A DNA stretch of 13,217 bases, taken from contig CADBLW010000133.1 of the NCBI GenBank assembly GCA_902795625.1, positions 1 to 13,217 of the forward strand, written 5' to 3'. Position numbers and translations under genes: made by a program. The notes below the pieces were generated by a model. The model was not told the DNA's origin and made no database searches. It saw nothing but the letters and a program-made list of their open reading frames with translations. This document shows positions 6,835 to 12,910 of this stretch, in pieces (within the stretch, counting starts at the first letter, position 1; every line of letters starts with the position of its first letter). Source of the stretch: an uncultured Lachnospiraceae bacterium. Its GTDB lineage: Bacteria > Bacillota > Clostridia > Lachnospirales > Lachnospiraceae.

Positions 6835-8289
6835 TCATAATGACATAAACGCCGGAATCAGGATCATCGCAAGGATGATGACCAGAATGCCGGCCATTGG
6901 CAGAAGAAGCTTGGTCCCCGCTTCCTCGCCGCGTTGCTTGGCCTGCTCCCTGCGGTCGCAAAATGCCTCCGCAGATTCTTTCTGAAGCAGCGGCAGCAGA
7001 CCTGCTGCTCCCTTCTTGAGGTTCTGGACGATGATCGAAGAAAACCGCAGATAGCGGATGTTTCCGCATCGCTTGCCGAATTCCTCGTATGCCTTCTCCT
7101 CCGGAATACCGAGTGACAGAAGGTTTCGTGTGTGAAGCATTTCCTCATACACATAGCGCGTCCGTTCCGAGTTATCCCTGTGCCGGACATAGTCCCCGAC
7201 GATCCGCTCCCATGCAAGCCGGATGGTCGACCCCGCCTCGATCAGCAGGGAAACCTTGCTCACGAGCTCCGGATAGTCACGCAGCAGCTGACGCTCCCGC
7301 GCCTTCCGGTTTTGTTTCCGGCGGGACGCCGCGACAAGACACAGTACGACCGCGAGAAACCCCGCATACGCAAAGAATACCCACTCGGAATACTTTCTCT
7401 CGGCGTAAAATGACACCTTTCCGTCTCCCAGTTCCTCCGGAAGCTGAATCTGCGATTCGTACGCCTGTTCCTGCGCATAATCCGTGAGAAGTTCCTCCAG
7501 TTCCCGCGCCGTGTCTGCTCCCTGCGATGAACTCTCCGGGACAACGCGGATCGCGAAGCTCAGGGATTCCTCCCAGTCACGGTACGTCAGCTGCGCCGTA
7601 AGGGTCACAATACTTCCGCCCTCGTCGCACAGCTCCGGATGAACATTGCCGGAGTAATCCACGATCCGGTAATCCGACGTGCTCCAGGAAACCGCGATCG
7701 GTGTTCCCGCAATGCGGGACGGCAGCATTAACGGCTTCGTCACGCGATCCGCACTTTCATTATCCCCGAGGATCCGGGTCAAAAGTTCCTCCTCCGCCTT
7801 CGCGGCATTGTCCCGGATTTCCTCCGCTGTCATCAGCCGCTCGGCCACCGGAAGTGAGATATCGTACTCTTTCTCCCCGAGTCTCGCCCGGATTCTCGCG
7901 ATCCCCGTGCCGGATTCCGGCCGTTCGATCTCCCGCAGCGGTTTCTCGGAAAATCCTCCGGTATACGCGACGAGGAACAACACGCCGGAGAGAGCAAGAA
8001 TCAACCCGACCAGTCCGATCCCGAACATACAGTCCGCTTCCATCCGTTTCGCTCCCGGATTTTCGTTGATATACATCTCCCGATAGTACTGGTCCTCCGC
8101 CGTGTCGATGCGGCAACGCCTTACGACCCACCTCTTCAGGCAGGCTCCGGCATAACCGAGATACCAAAACCTGCGCATTCCGGAAAACCGTCGTTCCGCG
8201 GGCTCACGCCGCATCGCGGCAATAACACCGCTGATTGCCGTCAGCCCGGCAGCCGCAGCCATCCAGCCTGCAACCTCAGTCATACCCAT
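6835..8289 (-). CDS. tadC: TadC-like platform protein with an inserted extracytoplasmic Ig-like domain
   Basis: This is an inner-membrane platform protein that pairs with TadB to couple the TadA motor to pilin polymerisation. It has four membrane segments at about 7-25, 89-110, 303-322 and 461-481. The cytoplasmic type II secretion F domain (about 335-460) contains RDYPELVSKVSLLIEAGSTI and the closing KQRGEEAGTKLLLPM, as in TadC. TadC proteins are usually about 300 residues; this one has 484, because of an insertion of about 180 residues between segments 2 and 3. Residues about 160-252 of that insertion (MLPSRIAGTPIAVSWSTSD ... VTLTAQL ... FAIRVVP) look like an atrophied bacterial Ig-like domain. 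The start follows AGGAGG by 5 bases. It lies 82 bases after tadB. Confidence 0.87.
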   Translation of the reverse strand: MGMTEVAGWMAAAAGLTAISGVIAAMRREPAERRFSGMRRFWYLGYAGACLKRWVVRRCRIDTAEDQYYREMYINENPGAKRMEADCMFGIGLVGLILALSGVLFLVAYTGGFSEKPLREIERPESGTGIARIRARLGEKEYDISLPVAERLMTAEEIRDNAAKAEEELLTRILGDNESADRVTKPLMLPSRIAGTPIAVSWSTSDYRIVDYSGNVHPELCDEGGSIVTLTAQLTYRDWEESLSFAIRVVPESSSQGADTARELEELLTDYAQEQAYESQIQLPEELGDGKVSFYAERKYSEWVFFAYAGFLAVVLCLVAASRRKQNRKARERQLLRDYPELVSKVSLLIEAGSTIRLAWERIVGDYVRHRDNSERTRYVYEEMLHTRNLLSLGIPEEKAYEEFGKRCGNIRYLRFSSIIVQNLKKGAAGLLPLLQKESAEAFCDRREQAKQRGEEAGTKLLLPMAGILVIILAMILIPAFMSL

Positions 8290-8371
8290 ACCTACCTCCT
8301 GTCTTACCGTCGATCTCCTGCTGTTCTCTCACAATCTCCATCTGATCGGTTTCCTGCCGGTTCTCCTTCCG

Positions 8372-9079
8372 TCATACCTCGATGCACGCAATTCTCTCCG
8401 CGATCATACAGAACAACCGATACACCAGATAGAGAACAAACATGATGGCATGACCGGCGATCCCCGCATACAAAGGTGCAAGGAACCCCGGTGAGAACGC
8501 CAGAAAATAAGCCAGCATCAGGTACGGCATCACCTTCATGATCCCGACCTCCAGCTGTTTCGCCAGAAGTACCGTCTGTATCTCCCGCAGGACCTCCTGC
8601 TTCTGATACAGCGTGTCCGTCACCGACCGGATCACCCGCGTGACATCCCCTCCGGTTCGCTTCGCTATGGTGAATATTCCGGAAAATGTCCTAATATCCT
8701 CCACGCCGCTTCGCTCGCCGAACTCCTCCAGCACTTCCTCCACGTTGCCGCCACTCTTCAGCTTACGGCTCATGCGCCGGAATTCCTCTACGATCGGTTC
8801 TTTCTCCTCGAACATCATCCGAAGATCCTCAGCTGCGTGCTGAACACTGTTTTCGATACTGTATCCCGCCTCCAGCGAGGCAAGAAGACACTGCAGCCCG
8901 TCACGAAAGTGCTCCTCCAGCTGCCGGCGCCTGCGATCCCGGATCGCATGCCGCTCCCGGTACATTCGGAACAATGTGATCGGGATGAGGAGCACAAGGA
9001 TCCCCCAGGACCGGAAAAACAACAGTGCCGTCGCGATGCATATACCGACGTGCTTCAGCACATACCGGGCAACTCTCAT
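8372..9079 (-). CDS. tadB: TadB-like pilus assembly platform protein
   Basis: This 235-residue membrane protein has a type II secretion F domain (about residues 53-178), including FRDGLQCLLASLEAGYSIENS and FTIAKRTGGDVTRVI, typical of TadB. Hydrophobic segments lie at about 10-39, 183-200 and 208-225. With TadC it forms the inner-membrane platform on which the ATPase acts. Its ATG overlaps the tadA stop by 4 bases (ATGA), so the two are translationally coupled, as expected for partners made in fixed ratio. Nothing is odd in the sequence, though it is at the short end for the family. Confidence 0.93.
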   Translation of the reverse strand: MRVARYVLKHVGICIATALLFFRSWGILVLLIPITLFRMYRERHAIRDRRRRQLEEHFRDGLQCLLASLEAGYSIENSVQHAAEDLRMMFEEKEPIVEEFRRMSRKLKSGGNVEEVLEEFGERSGVEDIRTFSGIFTIAKRTGGDVTRVIRSVTDTLYQKQEVLREIQTVLLAKQLEVGIMKVMPYLMLAYFLAFSPGFLAPLYAGIAGHAIMFVLYLVYRLFCMIAERIACIEV

Positions 9080-10350
9080 CCCGTCCCCGTCCTTTCTTGC
9101 GGAACCCGGTTACCCACCGGGTCTGCCAGCGACAGACCTGCTGCCAGGAGCTTGTTCCGTCGCTGCAGACGATTCCCGGTTGGTTCCAGTTCCCCTATGA
9201 TCATCCCGTCTGCCGCCTCCCCTTTCTCCCGAAAGCGAAACAGCGGATTCAGGATAATCTCTCCGTCAACGCAGGCAAGGATTTCCGTGATCTCCGTAAC
9301 CTTGCGGGTACGGTCGCGCATCCTTCCCAGCTGAATAATGATTTCGATTGCCGAGGCAATCTGTTTTCTCACCGCCAGAAGAGGTATCTCCTCCCCCAGC
9401 AGCGTCATGGTCTCAATTCGGGAAAGCATGTCCGCAGGAGAATTTGCGTGTCCCGTGCTCATACCGTTATGTCCCGTATTCAGACTCTGCAGCATATCGA
9501 TACTCGCCGCATCCCGGACCTCGCCGACGATAATGCGGCTCGGTCTCATTCGCAGCGATGTCTTTATCAGATCGCGGATCGTGACCGCGTGGTTGCCCTC
9601 CATGTTGGCATTGCGCATCTCAAGGCGCACGAGGTTCGGAATGTTTGATATCTGCAGCTCCGCCGAGTCCTCGATCGTGACAACGCGCTCGTCCGCCGGA
9701 ATGTAATCCGACAGCGCGTTCAGCATTGTTGTCTTGCCTGATCCCGTGCCTCCGGAAACTACGATGTTGTACCCGGCCAGCACAAGCGTGCGCATGTATT
9801 CCGCCGCCTCCGCCGAGATGGATCCGAGCCGGATCAGATGCTCCATCGTGATCCGGTCTTTCGGAAACTTACGGATCGTCACCGTCGGACCGTTCAGAGA
9901 TACCGGCGGCAAAACCACGTTGACACGGCTCCCGTCTCTCAGCCTCGCATCGACGATCGGGTTGGCTTCATTGACCACCCTGTTCACGTCAGCCGCGATC
10001 TTCTGGATCACATCGTTCAGCTTTTTCTCACTCGAGAACCGCACGGAACTCCGGTACAGCTCACCGTCCTTCTCGTAGAATATGTCGTCCGCTCCGTTCA
10101 CCATGATCTCCGTGATATCCGGATCGTCCATCAGGTCCTGCAGCACATCAAGGCCCCTCAACGCGTTAAATACATCTCTCTTCGCGACGACTCTCTCTGC
10201 CGCCGTGATCACGCGCTGTCCCGCTGCCTCACGGATCCGCTGTTCGATCAGTTCCCGCAGCTCCTCATCGCTCAGTTCCTTCGAACCGTCAATTCTCGCA
10301 AGCACCGCTTCCGTCAGCGCTGTCCTCAATTCCTCCCGCCGATCCTTCAT
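9076..10350 (-). CDS. tadA: TadA/CpaF-like secretion ATPase of the Tad pilus
   Basis: This 424-residue member of the VirB11/GspE-like ATPase family is the cytoplasmic motor that polymerises Flp pilin. The N-terminal helical domain (about 1-70) leads into DPDITEIMVNG (76-86), the CpaF signature. The ATPase core carries Walker A GGTGSGKTT (200-208), the Asp box TIEDS (225-229), Walker B-type RIIVGEVRD (272-280) and the His box GHNGMSTGH (293-301). All key residues are present, so it should be active. The C-terminal tail after about 395 is less conserved. ATG 10350 has an AGAGGA ribosome site. A 126-base spacer, in which I see no gene, separates it from tadZ. Confidence 0.96.
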   Translation of the reverse strand: MKDRREELRTALTEAVLARIDGSKELSDEELRELIEQRIREAAGQRVITAAERVVAKRDVFNALRGLDVLQDLMDDPDITEIMVNGADDIFYEKDGELYRSSVRFSSEKKLNDVIQKIAADVNRVVNEANPIVDARLRDGSRVNVVLPPVSLNGPTVTIRKFPKDRITMEHLIRLGSISAEAAEYMRTLVLAGYNIVVSGGTGSGKTTMLNALSDYIPADERVVTIEDSAELQISNIPNLVRLEMRNANMEGNHAVTIRDLIKTSLRMRPSRIIVGEVRDAASIDMLQSLNTGHNGMSTGHANSPADMLSRIETMTLLGEEIPLLAVRKQIASAIEIIIQLGRMRDRTRKVTEITEILACVDGEIILNPLFRFREKGEAADGMIIGELEPTGNRLQRRNKLLAAGLSLADPVGNRVPQERTGTG

Positions 10351-10476
10351 TCAGGCTTCCTCTCAAACATTTACTCTCCATACGCACTCCGGCCTTCTGC
10401 CGAACCCGATTCCTGCCAACCTCTCATCCGGACATCACCGCATCCGCAGGCTGCAATCGATCTTTTTGTCCGTTAC

Positions 10477-11469
10477 TCACCCGACCGCAGCCGCGTCCGC
10501 GGAGCGCAGCCGGTCTTCCAGGCCGTCCTCCCGAAGCATCCGCTCCAGCGTGGCATAGCGCTCCCCGGAACGGCTGCCGACAACGTACAGCTCCTCGCAA
10601 TTTTCCGCGAGAACAGGGTGGGGGGAAGCCCCGAAATCGATGATCAGCGCTTCGTACCCGGCACCCTCCAGTCCCGCGATAAATGCTTCCGCATCCTCGT
10701 CGGCAAATTGTCCGTAATCCGAGAAACAGCTGTAGCCGCTGATGATCTTGACATTGCCCGCGGCACGCAGGCAGAACCGTTCATGCCTGTACCAGTCCCT
10801 GCCGTACTCCTTCAGAAGATACAGAAGCTCTGAGACATCGCTCTCCGCCGGCTTCCAGTCACGGCCTCCCTCCGGCCACGGGTTGACGCACAGAAGGATC
10901 GTCTTTGATTTCACTGCGGATCGTCTCGCCAGCTGCAGCGCCGTCGCCGAACTGTTGGTCCCGTCAAGGGTGATCACTCCCGTGCAGCGGCACTCCGCTG
11001 CCGTCGCGGGTTCCCCGACAACCTTCGGTGCCGTGCCGATCACCTCGCCGAGGCGGGCAAGGATCTGATCCACCGGCTGGAACAGGAACACATACCCCGG
11101 TTCCTCCCCTCGGTCCTTCTCCGCCGTCAGAAGCCACACGGGGATTTTCCGTCCGTTCATTTCCGAGAGCACCCGCTGCCGCCGTTCCGCGGGATCATCC
11201 ATCCCCGAAGGCTTCTTCGGTTCCGTTGCTTCCCACTGCGCCGAACCGGCTCCTCTCCCGAAGGTGACATTCTGTCCTAAACCTTCTCCCTGCAGTTCTT
11301 CCTCGCTCAGCAGCAGTGCTTTGACGCGCACGTGCTCATCCCATGCGGCAAATTCTCCGACGGATGCGAACCCCGCCGCTGTATATCCTTCCGGCAGCCC
11401 ACGCTGCATCTCCATCGTCAGTCGTTCCAGATATCTCCTGTCGGGATAAACGATCGCAATAGTTTTCAT
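10477..11469 (-). CDS. tadZ: TadZ/CpaE-like localisation protein with a degenerate P-loop
   Basis: This 330-residue protein is the first gene of the operon. The N-terminal part (about 1-145) looks like a receiver-type domain that lacks clear phosphorylation residues. The C-terminal part (about 160-325) has the MinD/ParA layout: VITLDGTNSSATALQLARR stands where the deviant Walker A should be, and YEALIIDFG (272-280) is the Walker B-like strand. The glycine/lysine P-loop is absent. TadZ proteins position the pilus machinery, and a Eubacterium rectale TadZ is known to be an atypical member of this ATPase family. ATG 11469 has GGAGG 8 bases upstream; the frame stays open 23 codons further, but that stretch overlaps the promoter. 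Assignment rests on fold pattern and position. Confidence 0.75.
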   Translation of the reverse strand: MKTIAIVYPDRRYLERLTMEMQRGLPEGYTAAGFASVGEFAAWDEHVRVKALLLSEEELQGEGLGQNVTFGRGAGSAQWEATEPKKPSGMDDPAERRQRVLSEMNGRKIPVWLLTAEKDRGEEPGYVFLFQPVDQILARLGEVIGTAPKVVGEPATAAECRCTGVITLDGTNSSATALQLARRSAVKSKTILLCVNPWPEGGRDWKPAESDVSELLYLLKEYGRDWYRHERFCLRAAGNVKIISGYSCFSDYGQFADEDAEAFIAGLEGAGYEALIIDFGASPHPVLAENCEELYVVGSRSGERYATLERMLREDGLEDRLRSADAAAVG

Positions 11470-11514
11470 CTCACTCGCCTCCGTGCCGTCGCGGCTCCTC
11501 GTTTTTGTGCCGCC

Positions 11515-11543
11515 ATCATAACGCCGCGTCCCCACCACGTCAA
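11515..11543 (-). promoter_or_regulatory. Promoter of the tad pilus operon
   Basis: On the minus strand, TTGACG (11543-11538) and TATGAT (11520-11515) are separated by exactly 17 bases, a near-consensus housekeeping promoter. Transcription would start near 11508, giving a leader of about 39 bases that contains the GGAGG of tadZ. No other promoter of comparable quality was noticed in the rest of the operon, though the long spacers were only scanned by eye. Confidence 0.7.
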
Positions 11544-11592
11544 CATCTATAACTCGTTACGCGCTCTTTTCGGCACTTTTTCGGAGACCGGC

Positions 11593-11640
11593 AAAACCGT
11601 TGTGCACATCGCCATATACAACATGTACAACGGTTTTTAT
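11593..11640 (+). terminator. Terminator-like hairpin with T-run upstream of the tad promoter
   Basis: AAAACCGTTGTGCA (11593-11606) pairs with TGTACAACGGTTTT (11624-11637), with one G-U wobble in plus-strand RNA, around a 17-base loop and followed by TTATTTT. It has the form of an intrinsic terminator in the plus direction, yet no plus-strand gene ends here. It may block transcription heading from the tad side towards the cystatin gene, end an unseen small RNA, or simply be a paired operator, since one arm contains a TGTGCA box. Confidence 0.45.
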
Positions 11641-11710
11641 TTTCCGAAAAATGTTGCACAAGCCACACCTGCCGGTTTTGTGCATAACGCCTTATCTGTT
11701 AAAAGCAACA

Positions 11711-11778
11711 AAAAAGCACCTACTTTCCGACTGTCATGGCCGCTGCCATATCTCATGTCAGAGCTTCCGGTGCTTTTT
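11711..11778. other. Structured element with outer stem and alternative inner stems
   Basis: Outer arms AAAAAGCACC (11711-11720) and GGTGCTTTTT (11769-11778) pair perfectly, with a T-run on either strand. Inside, two stems compete: ATGGC-cgct-GCCAT (11736-11749), and CTGTCATG (11731-11738) with CATGTCAG (11754-11761, one mispair). CTTTCCGA and CTTCCGG occur as near-direct repeats inside the outer stem. This could be a bidirectional terminator insulating the divergent units, or a structured RNA. I do not recognise a known riboswitch class. Confidence 0.55.
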
Positions 11779-11884
11779 GGCGCCTTGCACACGTAAACAT
11801 GCACAAAACTCAAGTCTGAAATTGTGCACACTGCCGATTTTCATCTATATCAGTCAAAGCAGGCAGTTTATACGGTTTCTTCGC

Positions 11885-11912
11885 TTGAATAAAAATATTT
11901 ATCATATATAAT
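11885..11912 (+). promoter_or_regulatory. Promoter of the cystatin-like surface protein gene
   Basis: TTGAAT (11885-11890) and a perfect TATAAT (11907-11912) are separated by 16 AT-rich bases. Transcription would start near 11919, leaving a leader of about 87 bases that carries the hairpin and short frame described next. Confidence 0.65.
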
Positions 11913-11931
11913 GATTCTAATGAACTGTCTT

Positions 11932-11995
11932 ATGCGGTTCATCGCATGCGGTTTCCCGCATGAGGAGGAATATGGTGTTAAGATAACGAAAGGAG
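11932..11995 (+). promoter_or_regulatory. Structured leader with hairpin, decoy ribosome site and four-codon frame
   Basis: ATGCGGTT occurs twice (11932-11939 and 11946-11953). The second copy forms a perfect 7-bp hairpin, CATGCGG-tttc-CCGCATG (11945-11962). It is followed directly by GAGGAGGA and a very short frame ATG GTG TTA AGA TAA (11972-11986), then by AAAGGAG (11989-11995), the ribosome site of the main gene. The first ribosome-like site is only 3 bases from its ATG, so translation of the short frame is uncertain. The arrangement could tune expression or protect the mRNA 5' end. Confidence 0.4.
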
Positions 11996-12005
11996 TTTGT
12001 TCAGC

Positions 12006-12821
12006 ATGAAAAAAGCAAGCAAAACCGTGCTCGTACTGATGATCATGCTCATCAGCCTGTTCTCAATCGCATCTTTGGCTTCGGCCGACGAGGAAACCCC
12101 TGCCGGCGGCTGGGTTGAAGCGGAGGACAAATCAATCACTGCCGAGAGAAAGGAACTGTTTGAAAAGGCAGTCAGCACTCTGACCGGCGCACAATACGAG
12201 CCTGTATCTTACGAAGCTTCTCAGGTCGTGGCAGGCAAGAACCATAAGTTCACGGCCAACCGCACTCTGGTTATTCCGAATGCAGAGACTGTTCTCGTAG
12301 AAGTCATTATCTACGAAGATACCTCGGGAAATGTATCTGTTGTCGAAATCAATGAGCTTGGCAAGAAAGACGAAGGAAATCTCAGCGGCGGCTGGGTTGA
12401 GGCGGAGGACAAATCAATCACCGCCGAGAGAAAGGAACTGTTTGAAAAGGCAGTCAGTACTCTGGCAGGCGCAAAATATGAGGCTGTGTCCTACGAGGCT
12501 TCTCAGGTCGTAGCCGGCAAGAACCACAAGTTCACGGCCAACCGTACCCTGGTTATTCCGAATGCAGAGACTGTTCTCGTAGAAGTTATCATCTACGAAG
12601 ATACCTCGGGAAATGTATCTGTTATCGAAATCGATGAGATCGAAAGCAAGGAAGACCCTGAGAAGGACGACAGCAAGACGGACGACTCCAAAAAGGATGA
12701 CAAAAAGGAAGACACCCCCAAGACAGGTGATTCAGCCAGCATCATCATTTTCAGCATCATTGCACTTGCATGCGTTGCAGTTGTTGTTCTGATTGCTTCC
12801 CGCCGCAGACAGAGCCTGTAA
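12006..12821 (+). CDS. Surface-anchored protein with two tandem cystatin-like protease-inhibitor domains
   Basis: This is a protein of 271 residues. A signal peptide (1-27, cleavage after ASA) is followed by two 84-residue domains (34-117 and 128-211) that differ at only five positions. Each starts GGW, matching the N-terminal glycines of cystatins/stefins, and carries QVVAG (73-77 and 167-171), the Q-x-V-x-G loop that plugs the active site of papain-like cysteine proteases. After a Lys/Asp-rich linker comes TPKTGD (237-242), a hydrophobic segment (about 246-264) and RRR: a sortase-type wall-anchoring signal with T in place of L. It should therefore be displayed outside the cell and may inhibit C1-type cysteine proteases. 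The start is ATG 12006, 10 bases after AAAGGAG; TTG 11997 is too close to that site. It is divergent from the tad operon. Inhibitory activity is inferred. Confidence 0.85.
   Translation: MKKASKTVLVLMIMLISLFSIASLASADEETPAGGWVEAEDKSITAERKELFEKAVSTLTGAQYEPVSYEASQVVAGKNHKFTANRTLVIPNAETVLVEVIIYEDTSGNVSVVEINELGKKDEGNLSGGWVEAEDKSITAERKELFEKAVSTLAGAKYEAVSYEASQVVAGKNHKFTANRTLVIPNAETVLVEVIIYEDTSGNVSVIEIDEIESKEDPEKDDSKTDDSKKDDKKEDTPKTGDSASIIIFSIIALACVAVVVLIASRRRQSL
12105..12356 (+). repeat. Tandem intragenic duplication, copy 1 (cystatin domain 1)
   Basis: This is a 252-base unit. By eye it differs from copy 2 at about 20 bases, and only five of those codons change the residue (T60, Q63, P66, V113, N116 become A, K, A, I, D). 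The offset between copies is 282 bases (94 codons), which includes a 10-residue linker. Confidence 0.85.
12387..12638 (+). repeat. Tandem intragenic duplication, copy 2 (cystatin domain 2)
   Basis: This is the second 252-base unit, in frame with copy 1. The predominance of silent differences between copies suggests both domains have been kept under selection for protein sequence since the duplication, or are homogenised by gene conversion. Confidence 0.85.
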
Positions 12822-12853
12822 ATCGGTTCGATCTGATCATTCCATACGCAACA

Positions 12854-12887
12854 AAGAAAGCCGCTCTCGTAAGGGAGCGGCTTTCTT
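12854..12887. terminator. Bidirectional intrinsic terminator between the cystatin gene and groEL
   Basis: AAGAAAGCCGCTC (12854-12866) pairs perfectly with GAGCGGCTTTCTT (12875-12887) around an 8-base loop, 33 bases after the cystatin stop. Both strands show a GC-rich stem followed by T-rich sequence. It lies between convergent genes and can end both transcripts. Confidence 0.9.
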
Positions 12888-12910
12888 ATATCTGTCACTT
12901 ATGTACTTTA

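Larger units (their letters stand above)
11544..11884. promoter_or_regulatory. Non-coding divergent control region with repeated TGTGCA/TGCACA boxes
   Basis: No gene is seen in these 341 bases; short open frames here have neither a ribosome site nor recognisable content. Six copies of a TTGTGCA-type box, in both orientations, lie at about 11600-11608 (palindromic TTGTGCACA), 11654-11661, 11678-11685, 11785-11792, 11799-11808 and 11822-11830. They occupy the space between the two divergent promoters, upstream of both -35 hexamers. They could be binding sites for an unidentified regulator acting on tad, on the cystatin gene, or on both. Two large stem-loops are listed separately. Confidence 0.5.

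Noticed and set aside
8276..8341. Possible 21-residue minus-strand frame (ATG 8341) overlapping the tadC start
   Set aside because: The best ribosome-like sequence is too far upstream, the product has no recognisable feature, and short frames are expected by chance in an 82-base spacer.
9838..10833. Plus-strand open frame of 331 codons
   Set aside because: It lies antisense to the clearly identified tadA and tadZ, and its translation is low-complexity Arg/Pro/His without domains.
11711..11778. Cyclic-di-GMP riboswitch in front of the tad operon
   Set aside because: Attractive for a pilus operon, but the GEMM-I and class II conserved cores that I know are not present, and the element lies upstream of the tad promoter, so it is not in the tad leader.
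11637..11831. Minus-strand 64-codon frame in the divergent control region
   Set aside because: It has no ribosome site and runs through both arms of the stem-loop and several TGTGCA boxes; better explained as regulatory DNA.
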